A stretch of 59,190 nucleotides of DNA, from contig JAAXHE010000237.1 in the NCBI GenBank assembly GCA_012271065.1, forward strand, positions 1 to 59,190. Direction: 5' to 3'. Positions within the stretch are counted from its first letter, which is position 1. The number at the start of each line of letters is the position of its first letter. The DNA comes from Candidatus Latescibacterota bacterium. Its GTDB lineage: Bacteria > Latescibacterota > UBA2968 > GCA-2709665. Made by a program: the position numbers and the translations under genes. The notes beneath the pieces are model-generated. The model searched no databases, was not told the DNA's origin, and worked only from the letters and a program-made list of their open reading frames with translations. Shown here one piece after another: positions 16,313 to 26,678 of the stretch.

Positions 16313-19300
16313 ATGAGGCGTGGACTATCGGTTTTGGGCATTATCGTGGCGCTATGCCTGCTGGCGGGGCCGGCGCAGTCCCAGACCTTCTACGGCAAGA
16401 TTACCGGACAGGTGACCGACGCGGACGGCGGGGTCCTGCCCGGTGCCAACGTGGTGGTCGACGGGACGCGCTTCGGAGCGACGTCCGACAGCGAAGGGTA
16501 TTACGTCATTATCGGTGTCGAGCCCGGGCTATACACCCTGAAGGCATCGATTGTCGGTTACGAAGCGGTGATTCGGGAGCGGGTCAAGGTGGCCGCAGGC
16601 CTGACGACGGTGTCCGATTTCACGCTCCGGGAATCGGCTCTGGAGGCCGCGGAAATCGTGGTGAGGGCCGAGCGGCCCCTGGTGGAGGTAGACCGGACGT
16701 CCAGCGAGGCGAAGATTTCCTCGCAGGAGATCGAACAGGTCCCCATTATCAGAGGCGTCAGGGAACACCTCCAGTACGCCGTGGGCACGAACGTGAACGA
16801 CAGCCCCGGCAATGGCGTCCGAATTCGACATATGAGCTATTATTCGATGCGCGCGGCGCAGACCTGGACCTTCGACGGCATCGAACTGATGAACCTGGAC
16901 ACGTCGCAGCAGACGGGTGTCCGGCAGTACACGAACCTGCCGGTAACCGCCGTCGGGGAGATGGGGCTGGTCAGGGGCGGTGCAGACGCCTCGCAGGCCT
17001 CGTCGCCCGCTGGCGTGGTGAACATCATCAGCAGGGAGGGTACGCGGATTTACCGCGGCGGCCTCGACCTCCGGGTCGAATTGCCCGGCAAGCGGCACCG
17101 CGGCGCCAACGTGTACGACGCTACGCCGGGGCAGCGCGGCGGGGCGAACGGGTACTGGCGCGACAGGCTGCAGTGGAACAACCCCGAATGGGTGAACGAG
17201 CAGGATCCGGAAACCGGACAGCAGATCCACGTCAGGCAGGACTACGAGAGTTCCGTCGGACATTTCGTGGAGGGATGGGTCAGCGGTCCTCTGGGCGAGA
17301 ACGCCACGTTCGTGGTGAGCGGTAAAACCAGCCGCGCCAAGATCAATCTGCCCGCGCCCACATTGACGGGGCTGAGGCAGCACAGCATCTTCGGAAAAAT
17401 CAGTTTCACTCCGTCGCCGAACCTCAAGGTCAAGGTGGGCTTCAATCAGTCCAACGAGCCCACGTTCTTCGGCGACGCCAACCGTTCGGTGGGCGGCAAC
17501 CTCTTCCTCATCAACGGCACGACCGGTTACCAGCAGAACCGGGTCAACCGCATCTTCTACGTAACGGGCACGCAGAGCATCAACCCCCGGATGTTCCACG
17601 AATTCCAGGTGGGGTACTACGGCACGAAGACGGACCCGGGCGAAGACGTGGACGCCACGACAACCTCATGGCGAAGGGACAAGCTGGGCCAGTTCAATAT
17701 AGATCGGGAGCGAAGGCGCATCGTCGTGGAAGACAACGACAGGTACAGCTTGCGGTACGACTTCACCGGTCAGCTCACCCGGCGGAATCTCTTCAAGGCC
17801 GGTTTCGTGTTTCAGAACATGAGCAATCTCAACTGGGACTACAACCGGTCCAGCGCGACCAACGCCACGCTCAAGATCATGGCCGGCAACAGCGAGCCCG
17901 GCAAGCGGTATACGGTGAACCGGCTGGCCGCGTACGTGGACGAAAAGCTGGAGTTCCAGGGCCTCGTGCTGCACGCAGGCCTTCGCTTCGACAGCTTCTG
18001 GGGCGGGCCCGAGCGGACTCTGTCCGGCTTTATGAAGGCACTGCCGGGCTGGAGGACCTACAAGGCCTGGCGCACGGGGCGGGTTCCGCTGGCGAAGACG
18101 CGGCCGATGACGAGCCTGTCGCCGCGGATCGGTCTGTCACATCCGATTACCGAACGGTCCACAGTTCGGTACTCATACGGCGTGTACTACAAACCTCCGC
18201 AATTCTCCCTGCTGTGGCTGGAGCCCTGGACCACGTCCGACGCCCAGAACCACCCCGAACTGGACGACGTCTGGTTCGATCTGAACTGGATCGGGGGCGG
18301 GCAGTGGCGCCTCGACGGCGGCTATCAGAACCCGGGGGGGTTGCCGAGCACCGCCGAGTTCGAGGTGACCGGGGAGTGGAACTTCGTCAGCGACTTCGTG
18401 ATGGAGCTTTCCACCTACTACCGCCGGACCGAACGGGTTGGTTCGGGCGGGGTGCATCGGTTCTCGGATCCGGTGCAGACCCTTACCTACGTGGGTCACC
18501 GCGGTCCCAACGCCCGCCTGGAAACCAAGGGTATCGAGATGGGTATCACGAAGGCATTTTCCAACAACTTCTCATTCCGGGTGGGTCTGGACGTGAGTTG
18601 GGTGCTCTTCAACTGGTCGGGCGGTTCACAGCTTCAGGTTACTACGTTTCCGGACTCCAACTTCATTGCCAGTTCGAAATACTTCACGGTCGATGCGAAT
18701 GACGAAATTGTCCGTCTGACCGACGATGAAATCCGGACGATCGGCCACAGGGCGAACGAGGCGATCCGTAAGAAACAACAAGACGGGACGACTTTCGTCG
18801 GGGGGTGGGGAACGAACCGGCTCGATGCGATACGTCCCTGGAGCGAATATCCCGGCCTGAGCGAATCAGAGAAGCAGGAGATGCAGAACCTCTGGTTCGA
18901 GGACGTCTGGCGCCAGGTGGACGCGTTCCGGGGGCAGCCGCCCACCACGAATGCCTCCTTCCAGTTCCTCTGGTCCACGCCGATGGACTGGGGGCCGGGC
19001 GAAGAAATCGGCGGCGCCAGAATCCTGGGCGGCATCCAGGCCAACGTGGTCTGGCGGCTGGACAACGGGCGACAGTTTCAGATCACCCTGCCCGGGACGA
19101 GCGTGCAGACCGTCCGCAACCGTCCGATTTTCGTACGGACCGATCTCAACTTCCAGAAGTCGTTCAGGATCGGGGAAACCACCCCCACGTTGTACGCGGA
19201 GGTGTTCAACCTGTTCAATACCTTCTACGACGGCTCCTCCGGCTCCAACTATGTGCGCTGGGGCCTGAAGAAGCCCACGCCGAACGACACCAATTACCTG

Positions 19301-19375
19301 AAGTACGGCGACTCGAATTTCAGGCGCGGCGGAACGCCGAGGTACGTGAATGCGGGCGTGCGGATCGGTTTCTAG
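16313..19375 (+). CDS. TonB-dependent receptor with N-terminal carboxypeptidase-regulatory-like domain
   Basis: This 1020-residue outer-membrane receptor has a signal peptide (to about residue 24, AQSQ). A CarboxypepD_reg-like domain (about 27-110: ITGQVTDADGGVLPGANVVV) is followed by a plug-like region (about 120-230) and a large beta-barrel ending in YVNAGVRIGF, an aromatic C-terminus. It would import a large ligand using the TonB system, as SusC-like and other FCB receptors do. The ATG at 16313 was chosen because it starts the signal peptide and has AAGGAG 8 bases upstream; the in-frame ATG at 16196 is probably not used. It forms a likely transport pair with the next gene. Confidence 0.85.
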   Translation: MRRGLSVLGIIVALCLLAGPAQSQTFYGKITGQVTDADGGVLPGANVVVDGTRFGATSDSEGYYVIIGVEPGLYTLKASIVGYEAVIRERVKVAAGLTTVSDFTLRESALEAAEIVVRAERPLVEVDRTSSEAKISSQEIEQVPIIRGVREHLQYAVGTNVNDSPGNGVRIRHMSYYSMRAAQTWTFDGIELMNLDTSQQTGVRQYTNLPVTAVGEMGLVRGGADASQASSPAGVVNIISREGTRIYRGGLDLRVELPGKRHRGANVYDATPGQRGGANGYWRDRLQWNNPEWVNEQDPETGQQIHVRQDYESSVGHFVEGWVSGPLGENATFVVSGKTSRAKINLPAPTLTGLRQHSIFGKISFTPSPNLKVKVGFNQSNEPTFFGDANRSVGGNLFLINGTTGYQQNRVNRIFYVTGTQSINPRMFHEFQVGYYGTKTDPGEDVDATTTSWRRDKLGQFNIDRERRRIVVEDNDRYSLRYDFTGQLTRRNLFKAGFVFQNMSNLNWDYNRSSATNATLKIMAGNSEPGKRYTVNRLAAYVDEKLEFQGLVLHAGLRFDSFWGGPERTLSGFMKALPGWRTYKAWRTGRVPLAKTRPMTSLSPRIGLSHPITERSTVRYSYGVYYKPPQFSLLWLEPWTTSDAQNHPELDDVWFDLNWIGGGQWRLDGGYQNPGGLPSTAEFEVTGEWNFVSDFVMELSTYYRRTERVGSGGVHRFSDPVQTLTYVGHRGPNARLETKGIEMGITKAFSNNFSFRVGLDVSWVLFNWSGGSQLQVTTFPDSNFIASSKYFTVDANDEIVRLTDDEIRTIGHRANEAIRKKQQDGTTFVGGWGTNRLDAIRPWSEYPGLSESEKQEMQNLWFEDVWRQVDAFRGQPPTTNASFQFLWSTPMDWGPGEEIGGARILGGIQANVVWRLDNGRQFQITLPGTSVQTVRNRPIFVRTDLNFQKSFRIGETTPTLYAEVFNLFNTFYDGSSGSNYVRWGLKKPTPNDTNYLKYGDSNFRRGGTPRYVNAGVRIGF

Positions 19376-19436
19376 GTATGTATCTGACGCCGGGGCGGCG
19401 CGGCTGCCCCGGCGCAAACAGGCGGGGAGAAAATCA

Positions 19437-21965
19437 ATGAGACGCATAACCATCATTACAGGCGCACTCCTGATCGCAGGCGCGTTCTGTCGTCCGGCCG
19501 AGGCCCAGCGGGCGACCATCTCCAACCTGGCCGGTGAATCGCTGACGCCCCGGCACCTCGCGCGCGGCACCCTCTGGCACAGCTTTCTCAGCACGGGCGC
19601 CGAAGGGGCTCGGCCGGTGGAAGGGAACTATGCCGGCCTCTATCTGGATCTGGCCTATCCGGGGTTCGCGCTGATCAGCTGGGGGGGCGGCGGAACGAAT
19701 GACTTTTCCGCCTACTACGGGGAACAGCGCAGCGCCGGGAGCATGCACGTGGATCTGACGTCGCACAACGGCCGCGGCCACGGATGGTGGATCGCCACAA
19801 AAGTGAACGGCGAGGCCGCGGTGAGCTGGGCCAACCCCCTCATATCGGCGATGGAAGAAAGCGAAGACGTCGTGGCGATGGCGGTGGATCCCAGCGTGGA
19901 CTTCAGGGGCAAGTACGCGGGGCTGGGCAGCGACGTGGTCAGCCCCAATTCGGGGCGATCGATGGCCAACTGGTGGCCCGGCACCGGGGTGGAGCTGGAT
20001 GCGCTGGAACCCAGGGAAATCCTGAATTACCGCATCGGCCAGTACAACGACGCTTCCACCGACAATTTTCCTGAAGACATCGTTCTGAGCAAGTGGACCA
20101 CCGGGCTGGGCATTACGGGTGAGAAGGCGGCCTTTGCGTGGAACCACCCGGAATACGATGATTTCGTGATCACCGAGTGGGTGTTCGAGAACACCGGGGA
20201 TACCGACGGCGATCGCGCGTCCGACCTCGGCGGCGGCGGGCACAATCTCACGAACGTCTATTTTTCTTTCCATCACCGGTTCCTGCCGTCATCCGCGGGC
20301 GTCTCCCGGGTCAGTTACAGGGCCTACTATTCCGACTACGGCACGGGAGACGGGTGCAGCAGCAATTTCGGACCCCTGGACAATTCCCAGGACGACAAGA
20401 TCAAGTATACGGAGGCGCCCAATTACGACGGTCCGGCATCCGCGCGCGGCCTCCGGCTGACGTACCAGTACGACTGGGACAACTTCTGCCTGACAGGGCC
20501 GCTGGCGGACGATATCGGCGATCCGTACCGCTCCGAACACAGGTGCGCGCAGTGCACGTTCCCAAGTCTTATCGGCGTCGGGGACATCACGTCCCCGGCA
20601 TGGATCGGCAAGGCCCCGATCGACGTGGATCCCACGGACGGGTTCGTGGGCGATCCGGAGAGCTACGAGGCGCCGAAGGTTTCTGAGCAGCCGTTCTCGT
20701 ACAACTTCTTCCATTTTCTGTACCGGTATCCGTCCAGCGCGGCGGCCGCCGTCGGGTTACTCACGGACGAACCGAACCCGAATGAGATGAACCACGAGAC
20801 GCTCTACCAGATGCTGGTCAGCACGCCGGAACCGTCCTATTTCAACGAGCCGCTTCTGGAACGCCCGAGCAGGGGTTCGGGAAATCCCAACCTGGGGGTG
20901 CCGCTGCTCCCGATTCCGGAGGTCCCGTTAGGCCCAATGCCGTATATGCCCATCCCCACCTGGGAGTGGGAGGGGCGGCACGGCATCGCCGCGGGCTACA
21001 CCCCGTTGGAGACATACGGCCCCTATGACCTGGCGCCCGGCCAGAAGGTGAAGTTCGTATTTGCCTACGTGGCGGCCGCACCGGTTACGGAGAACTTCCG
21101 GGCTTACCAGAAGTCGGGAGACACCAGCGAACTCAAGAAGGAAGAGAACGGCGCCGCGTTCACCAATCTGATCAACCACCTGAAAAAAGCCAAGGAGGCC
21201 TATGCGCTGGGTTACGACCTGCCCAACCAGCCTCCCGACGTGGACGCGAGGGTGTCCTCTTCCGAGAACGCCCGCAACCTGATTACCTGGAAGGGCGACC
21301 CGGAGAAGTCGATCAATCCGGATACCGGGCAATCCGATGTGGCGGGCTACCGCGTCTACCAGTCCGAGACCCAGCCGGGCCTCTGGAAGATGATCCAGGA
21401 CGTACCGGCGAACGGCTCAACGGAATACGCGTACGAAGACACGGAGTCGCTCGCGGGATTCCAGTATTACTATGCCGTGCGTTCCTACCAGGGCAGCGCC
21501 AATACCGGATTCGCCAGCCGGGTGACGGGCGCCTCGGTGGAGGGCGGTGTCCGGGCCTACGAATCCGGAATCGGCGACGTTTCCACGTACTACCTGCCCC
21601 CCTCGGGATCGGCGCCCGACAGCCCCGTGCAGGTGCCCACGGCCAGCGCGGACCGGCTGGAAAAGGATATCCTCATTGTGCCGAATCCGTACATCCCCGA
21701 GTCGCCGCACACCTACGAGGGCTCAACCAAGATCCGCATCCTGAATGTCCCCAGGAAGGCCAAGATCAGGATCTTCTCGGTGGCCGGCGACCTGGTGGGC
21801 GAGGTCGACCACGATTCTCAGACAGAGGGCGAAGCAGCCTTCTTCCAGTTCAACAGAACGCACATCACGCAGTTGACCTTCGGCGTCTACTTCGTCACAG
21901 TCGAGTCCCTGGTGTCGGAATCCCAGGGACAGGTGAAGGGCGCCAAGCTGGTCATCATTCGCTAA
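19437..21965 (+). CDS. Large secreted protein with C-terminal sorting-like beta domain
   Basis: This 842-residue exported protein has a signal peptide ending near residue 23 (AEAQ). It is rich in Gly, Asn and aromatic residues. A fibronectin-III-like stretch occurs at about 600-690 (DVAGYRVYQSETQPGLWK). The end (about 740-842: VPNPYIP, then TKIRILNVPRKAKIRIFS, then FGVYFVTVES) resembles FlgD-Ig/type IX-like sorting domains. I do not know the family by name. Its place directly after the receptor resembles the position of SusD-like surface partners, so a ligand-capturing role is inferred. The ATG at 19437 gives the signal peptide; a longer in-frame start overlaps the receptor gene. Confidence 0.6.
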   Translation: MRRITIITGALLIAGAFCRPAEAQRATISNLAGESLTPRHLARGTLWHSFLSTGAEGARPVEGNYAGLYLDLAYPGFALISWGGGGTNDFSAYYGEQRSAGSMHVDLTSHNGRGHGWWIATKVNGEAAVSWANPLISAMEESEDVVAMAVDPSVDFRGKYAGLGSDVVSPNSGRSMANWWPGTGVELDALEPREILNYRIGQYNDASTDNFPEDIVLSKWTTGLGITGEKAAFAWNHPEYDDFVITEWVFENTGDTDGDRASDLGGGGHNLTNVYFSFHHRFLPSSAGVSRVSYRAYYSDYGTGDGCSSNFGPLDNSQDDKIKYTEAPNYDGPASARGLRLTYQYDWDNFCLTGPLADDIGDPYRSEHRCAQCTFPSLIGVGDITSPAWIGKAPIDVDPTDGFVGDPESYEAPKVSEQPFSYNFFHFLYRYPSSAAAAVGLLTDEPNPNEMNHETLYQMLVSTPEPSYFNEPLLERPSRGSGNPNLGVPLLPIPEVPLGPMPYMPIPTWEWEGRHGIAAGYTPLETYGPYDLAPGQKVKFVFAYVAAAPVTENFRAYQKSGDTSELKKEENGAAFTNLINHLKKAKEAYALGYDLPNQPPDVDARVSSSENARNLITWKGDPEKSINPDTGQSDVAGYRVYQSETQPGLWKMIQDVPANGSTEYAYEDTESLAGFQYYYAVRSYQGSANTGFASRVTGASVEGGVRAYESGIGDVSTYYLPPSGSAPDSPVQVPTASADRLEKDILIVPNPYIPESPHTYEGSTKIRILNVPRKAKIRIFSVAGDLVGEVDHDSQTEGEAAFFQFNRTHITQLTFGVYFVTVESLVSESQGQVKGAKLVIIR

Positions 21966-21975
21966 GGAGGTCGCC

Positions 21976-22950
21976 ATGAGGCGCATATATCGGATCGGCT
22001 TTGCGGCGCTTGTCGGCGTCCTCTTGCTGGGTGCCCCGGCGTTGGCCGACATCTCCAACCAGACCCCGGTGGGCGAGACCTACGCGGCCTTCCTGGAGAT
22101 ATCCCAGAGCGCGCGCGCGGCCGGGATGGGAGACGCGTACGTGGCCGTGGCGGACGACATCAATTCCGTGTTCTGGAATCCCGCCGGGCTCACGGCCATG
22201 ACGCGCAACCGGCTGCAGTTTGCATTCACGAACACCAGGTGGCTCTTGGAGTCCCAGTTGAACTCCGCGGCGATTGGCGTCAATACCGACTACGGCGCCT
22301 TGGCGCTGAGCCTGGTGGCGTTCAACACCGGGGATATCGAAGAGACCACGATTTTCAATCCGGAGGGGACGGGCAGAATCCTTGACACCGGAAGCTGGGC
22401 CGTGGGCGGCGTCTACGCCAGGCAGTTTACGGAGCGCTTCTCCGTGGGATTCCAGGCACGGGTCGTCGAGGAGAAACTGGACAGGGGTTACGACTACCGC
22501 GTCTTCGACCTGGCGGTCGGCACCTTCTACCATACCGGATTCCGGAGCCTGCGCATCGGTATGTCGCTGCGAAACTTCGGAAAGGACCTCGTACTCCTCA
22601 CCAACGAAGCCATTAAAGGAAAGATGCCCGTTTTCTTCAGCATGGCAACCGCGGCCGAGGTCTACGGGGAGCGCGGAGAGGACGTCTCTCTGACCGGCGC
22701 GATCGAGGCGCTGTACAGCGTGAGCGTCGAACGCCGGATGCACGTGGGCGCCGAACTCTGGCTGCGGAACATCGTCGCGCTTCGGGCCGGTTACAAGCTG
22801 GGCTACGACGTTCAGGACGTTACCGCCGGGGCGGGCGTCCGGATTCAGCGCGGCATTCATCACGTGCAGGCGGATTTCGCCTACGTGAAGTTCGACAATT
22901 TCCCCGACAACGGCGCAACCCTGCGGTTCTCGGTGACCGGATCGTTCTGA
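21976..22950 (+). CDS. PorV/PorQ-family outer-membrane protein
   Basis: This 324-residue protein has a signal peptide (to about residue 25, ALAD) and the family signature near the start: FLEISQSARAAGMGDAYVAV, followed by ADDINSVFWNPAGLT. The rest is a FadL-like beta-barrel ending in LRFSVTGSF. In Bacteroidota PorV takes part in type IX secretion. In other FCB bacteria the family is common without a complete type IX system, and none of the other Por genes is in this window. It has AAGGAGG before its ATG and lies 10 bases after the preceding gene, so it is surely in the same operon. Confidence 0.85.
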   Translation: MRRIYRIGFAALVGVLLLGAPALADISNQTPVGETYAAFLEISQSARAAGMGDAYVAVADDINSVFWNPAGLTAMTRNRLQFAFTNTRWLLESQLNSAAIGVNTDYGALALSLVAFNTGDIEETTIFNPEGTGRILDTGSWAVGGVYARQFTERFSVGFQARVVEEKLDRGYDYRVFDLAVGTFYHTGFRSLRIGMSLRNFGKDLVLLTNEAIKGKMPVFFSMATAAEVYGERGEDVSLTGAIEALYSVSVERRMHVGAELWLRNIVALRAGYKLGYDVQDVTAGAGVRIQRGIHHVQADFAYVKFDNFPDNGATLRFSVTGSF

Positions 22951-22981
22951 TCGCGTAGAAACGCATTTCGAATTTACCGCC

Positions 22982-23016
22982 AGGCGGCTTTGTTTCGCGA
23001 CAGGGCCGCCTATTTG
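22982..23016 (+). terminator. Candidate terminator/attenuator hairpin after the PorV-like gene
   Basis: AGGCGGC (22982-22988) pairs with GCCGCCT (23005-23011), and ATTTGTTT follows. The 16-base loop is long and the T-tract is interrupted, so partial read-through into the GWxTD gene is likely. Confidence 0.45.
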
Positions 23017-23037
23017 TTTACGGAGAGGTAGCGGCAT

Positions 23038-25812
23038 ATGGAGGATTCCGGGAGACTGCGTTTACGCGCTCTGCTGGGTTGTGCGCTGATCGTCTCCGCC
23101 GGTCTCTGGCCGGATCACGCGCCTGCCGCCGGAAAGCCGTTGTCGGAACTGGATGCCGTGTACGCGCGGGGCCTGAATGCGCGCGACGTCCCGGCGGTCG
23201 TGGCCGCGGCAAAGGTCCTGGAGCGTGCGCTCGAAGAACATCCCGACCATGCCGGACTCATCCTGAACAGGGTCGGCATGCTCTATCTGCGGGTGGGCAG
23301 GGCGGGTGACGCGCGCACGGCGTTTGAACGCGCGGTAGGATTCGATCCTGCGCTGGCCACGGCGCACTGCGGGCTGGGCAGGGTGGCTCTTGAACTCGAA
23401 GGGGACGCGGCGGGCGCGCTGCCGCATCTGGAAGCCGCGTTGAGGGCCGATTCCACGTATACCTGGACGCACACGTACCTGGCGCGGGCGCTCGCCCGGG
23501 TCGGGCGCCAGCGTCTGAAGGCCGGCGCCGCGGACAGTGCGCGCTCCGCACTCCAGCGGGCCGTCGGATTCGACCCGAAGCTGTCCCAGGCGCATTGCGG
23601 CCTGGGGAGGCTGGCGCTCGAACACGAGGCAGACCCGGCACGGGCGCTGACGCACTTGGAAGCCGCAATTGACGCCGACTCAACCCATGCCGAAGCGCAC
23701 TATCTGCTTGCCCGCGTCTACCGGGAGACCGGGCGCCCCGGTGTAAGGCAGGCCGCGGACCGGGCGCTCGAGTTCGACTCACGGATCGCGCCCGCCCACC
23801 TGCTGCTGGCTGAATTGCACCGCGAGGAGGGCAACCTTCATGGCGCGATGGTCTACTTCGAAAAATACCTGGAACTGAAGCCGGCGGACCAGGCGGCGGC
23901 GCTGGCATTTGCCAATGAGTTGCTGGAAGAAGAGAAATTCGAGGAAGTCGAGACCCTTACCACGCTGATGACCGACGACCTCGCGCTGCCGCTGCTGGCG
24001 CAGGCGCTGATGGCGCGGGGCGACTTCGAGGGAGCGCTTCGCGCGTTCAAGATCTACATCGAAGGCCTGGACCCCGAAGAGCAGGCGCTTTACCGCGACG
24101 TGTCCCTGGTTGGGCTTCCACATGAAATCGAAGCCTGGCGCGCCACCCCTCCGGAGAAGCGTGCGGCGTTCCTGCAGCGGTTCTGGCTCCGTCACGACCC
24201 GTTCAAAGCTTCCCGCGGCGCCATGCGTCGCGCCGAGCACCATCGTCGGGTCTGGTACGCCCGAACGAAGTATGGAACGTTGAAGTGGCCCTGGGACCGA
24301 CGCGGTGAGGTTTACATCCGCTACGGCGCGCCGGACTACCGCTCCTCCTCGCTCCAGCCGAATCCGAAGGTGCCTCCGGCGGTCGAACGCGTACAGGACA
24401 ATATCGCCTACCAGCTGTACGGCGCGCAGGGGCTGGGCATCAGCTTCGTGGGGCCTGTCTTTCCGATCCGAACCGATCTGGGTTCCTTTCTGGAGCCCAG
24501 CGAGGACATTCGGCGCGACCTGCAGGCTGCTGTAATCGAGGAGCTCGATCTGGCCGTATTTGCACCCGATCAGGCCGAACCGGGCGCCGAGGGCAATCCC
24601 GCCGCGTCACCGCAGCAACTGATAGATCTCGAAGACTCTCCCATAGAAGCCGGCATCGACCTGGACCCCGAATTCGCGATCGGGCTGAGCGGATGGAAGC
24701 CGGTCACGACGGGGCACAACTGGGCGTCGGTGCCCTGGGAGGTCTGGGTCTATGCGGGCGTGGGAAAGGGGCTGGAAGTCGCCTTCACGGATGAACGGAA
24801 CTCCGGTGTTTACGACTATGCGCCAGTCCCCGGCGTAAGCAGCCAGGATCTCAAGAACCTCGATGAAGACCCCCATGTGGGGCAGATGGCCTATGTGCGG
24901 CTCATGCAGCGGCTAACGGAACTGGCGCCTTCAACCCGTGTTGCGTCCGTGTCGCGGGAAGAGCCGGAGTACTACAGCGTGTCGGGTTTCGAGGCGCTCG
25001 ATTTCAGCTACGACGTGGTCACTTTCCGGGGGGAAAACGGCGGAACGGAGATCCAGGTCAACGTGGGCATCCCCATTGAGCATGTCGCGCTTCCGGGCGA
25101 TTCGGACGACGGCGTGATGGTGAATCGGCGAGTCGCGCTGATGGACGTCCGGTACACGAAGGTGCTGGCGCTGCAGCAGGACCTGGAGGTGCCGGTCTCG
25201 GGGCGGCGGCGCGACAGGGCGCTTCTGGATCGGGTGGATCTCCTGGATGTGCTGCCGGGGGACTACGAACTGGCCCTGCAGGTGCAGCGGCACAACACGA
25301 AACGGCTGCAGGCGTATTCGCAGAAGCTCTCCGTGGAAGATTACTCCGGAGAGGGTCTGAAGCTGAGCGATCTGTTCGTGGCGCGGAAGGTGACGGCCGT
25401 GTTGCCCGGGTCCGACCCGAAGTTCGTCCGCGGCAAATGGAACGTCACGCCGCTGCCTTCGCATGTTTTCAACGCGGGGCAGCACGTGTTTGTCTTCTTC
25501 GAAATCTACAATCTCACGCCGGACGAATTCGGGGCGACGCGCTACGAGGTGGTTTATGAGGTTTACAGCACCGATGAGAGCGGCACCAGCCTCTCACGAC
25601 TCTCTACAAGAGTCTTGGGGCGGTCGGAATCGGCGGTGACCGTACGCTACGAACAGACCGGGACCGAGGCGTCGGTATCGGACTACGTGGCGCTGGACAT
25701 CGGAGAGACCGCCGCGGGGCGCCGCCGGGTCCGGATGACCGTAAAGGACATGAACAGCGGACAGCGGGCAACCAAAGAAGGCCGCTTCTGGGTCAGGGAA
25801 GCAACGCAATAG
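23038..25812 (+). CDS. GWxTD-domain protein with N-terminal TPR repeats
   Basis: This 924-residue exported protein has a hydrophobic N-terminal segment (about 8-30). About six TPR-like units follow (to about 330), repeating blocks such as AHCGLGRLALE. The segment FWLRHDP, then DRRGEVYIRYGAPDYRSS (about 380-440), is the core of the GWxTD domain, here with WPWDRRG in place of GWxTD. The remaining ~450 residues are beta-rich. The family is typical of FCB and related uncultured phyla, and its function is unknown. An envelope or secretion role is inferred from the cluster. A GGAGAGG site precedes the ATG. Confidence 0.75.
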   Translation: MEDSGRLRLRALLGCALIVSAGLWPDHAPAAGKPLSELDAVYARGLNARDVPAVVAAAKVLERALEEHPDHAGLILNRVGMLYLRVGRAGDARTAFERAVGFDPALATAHCGLGRVALELEGDAAGALPHLEAALRADSTYTWTHTYLARALARVGRQRLKAGAADSARSALQRAVGFDPKLSQAHCGLGRLALEHEADPARALTHLEAAIDADSTHAEAHYLLARVYRETGRPGVRQAADRALEFDSRIAPAHLLLAELHREEGNLHGAMVYFEKYLELKPADQAAALAFANELLEEEKFEEVETLTTLMTDDLALPLLAQALMARGDFEGALRAFKIYIEGLDPEEQALYRDVSLVGLPHEIEAWRATPPEKRAAFLQRFWLRHDPFKASRGAMRRAEHHRRVWYARTKYGTLKWPWDRRGEVYIRYGAPDYRSSSLQPNPKVPPAVERVQDNIAYQLYGAQGLGISFVGPVFPIRTDLGSFLEPSEDIRRDLQAAVIEELDLAVFAPDQAEPGAEGNPAASPQQLIDLEDSPIEAGIDLDPEFAIGLSGWKPVTTGHNWASVPWEVWVYAGVGKGLEVAFTDERNSGVYDYAPVPGVSSQDLKNLDEDPHVGQMAYVRLMQRLTELAPSTRVASVSREEPEYYSVSGFEALDFSYDVVTFRGENGGTEIQVNVGIPIEHVALPGDSDDGVMVNRRVALMDVRYTKVLALQQDLEVPVSGRRRDRALLDRVDLLDVLPGDYELALQVQRHNTKRLQAYSQKLSVEDYSGEGLKLSDLFVARKVTAVLPGSDPKFVRGKWNVTPLPSHVFNAGQHVFVFFEIYNLTPDEFGATRYEVVYEVYSTDESGTSLSRLSTRVLGRSESAVTVRYEQTGTEASVSDYVALDIGETAAGRRRVRMTVKDMNSGQRATKEGRFWVREATQ

Positions 25813-25937
25813 CAGGTGACGCGCGCCCGAAGCCGGTTTTTCGGAATCGTCTCCTATCGTTGACGGATGGTCGCCGCGCACCATGAACGCGTGTTGTACC
25901 CGGGCACGCCGGCCGTGCAGGCAGCGTGGAGTGAACA

Positions 25938-26648
25938 ATGCCACAACAGCTGCCTCCCAGACCCTGGATTACCGGCAAGATTATCCGGACCAGGCGTCCC
26001 GAAGCGGACTTGAAGGCGCAGTACCGGAAAGTCTTCCCCCTGTGCGTCGGGATTTCGCTCGCCCTGCACGCGGCCGTTGCGTTCACCTTCCCGGCCTTCA
26101 GGCTCCGCACGCCAACCTCCGCAAGACATCCGATTTTCATCCATGTAACAGAGGCGCCGGAGACCCGACAGGGCATCAGGCTGCCGATTCCGGTGCGGCC
26201 GGCCGTGCCCCTCGAAACGGATAGCCGCGACCTGCTGCCCGAAGAGATATCCGTTGACGCGACCGCCGAACTCGAATTCGATGCGGTGCCCATACGCCTT
26301 TCCGTACCGTCGGACACGCTTTCTTCGGCCCCCGACAGGGACGAGGACGTGGCAGGTGAGGTGGTCTATTCCGCCCGGTTCGTGGAACGGAAGCCCCGGC
26401 TCCTCAAACAGGTGGAACCGGCGTACCCGGACGAGGCGCGGCGGGCGGGTCTGGAGGGCGTCGTCCTGATGGAATTTACCGTGGGAAGGGACGGCCGGGT
26501 CAAAGACAGCGTTGTCCTCAAGGGACACGAGTTGTTTCACGGTGCATCGCTGGACGCCCTCTCGGGTTTCCGGTATCTCCCCGGGTACCAGAACCGCGAG
26601 GCGGTTGAGGTGCGTATGTATATCTACATCCGGTTTCAACTCGACTGA
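25938..26648 (+). CDS. tonB: TonB-family energy transducer
   Basis: This 236-residue protein has a cytoplasmic N-terminus, one membrane helix (about 36-55), a short periplasmic linker and a C-terminal TonB domain (about 150-236). The C-terminal domain carries the hallmark PAYPDEARRAGLEGVVLMEF, then GRDGRVKDSVVLKG and the YLPG strand. It would transfer proton-motive force from ExbB/ExbD to the receptor encoded upstream. No ExbB or ExbD gene is in the window. The linker is short and not very Pro-rich, unlike E. coli TonB. Confidence 0.88.
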   Translation: MPQQLPPRPWITGKIIRTRRPEADLKAQYRKVFPLCVGISLALHAAVAFTFPAFRLRTPTSARHPIFIHVTEAPETRQGIRLPIPVRPAVPLETDSRDLLPEEISVDATAELEFDAVPIRLSVPSDTLSSAPDRDEDVAGEVVYSARFVERKPRLLKQVEPAYPDEARRAGLEGVVLMEFTVGRDGRVKDSVVLKGHELFHGASLDALSGFRYLPGYQNREAVEVRMYIYIRFQLD

Positions 26649-26678
26649 AGTCTGCACATCAATACCGGAGGGGCGTGC

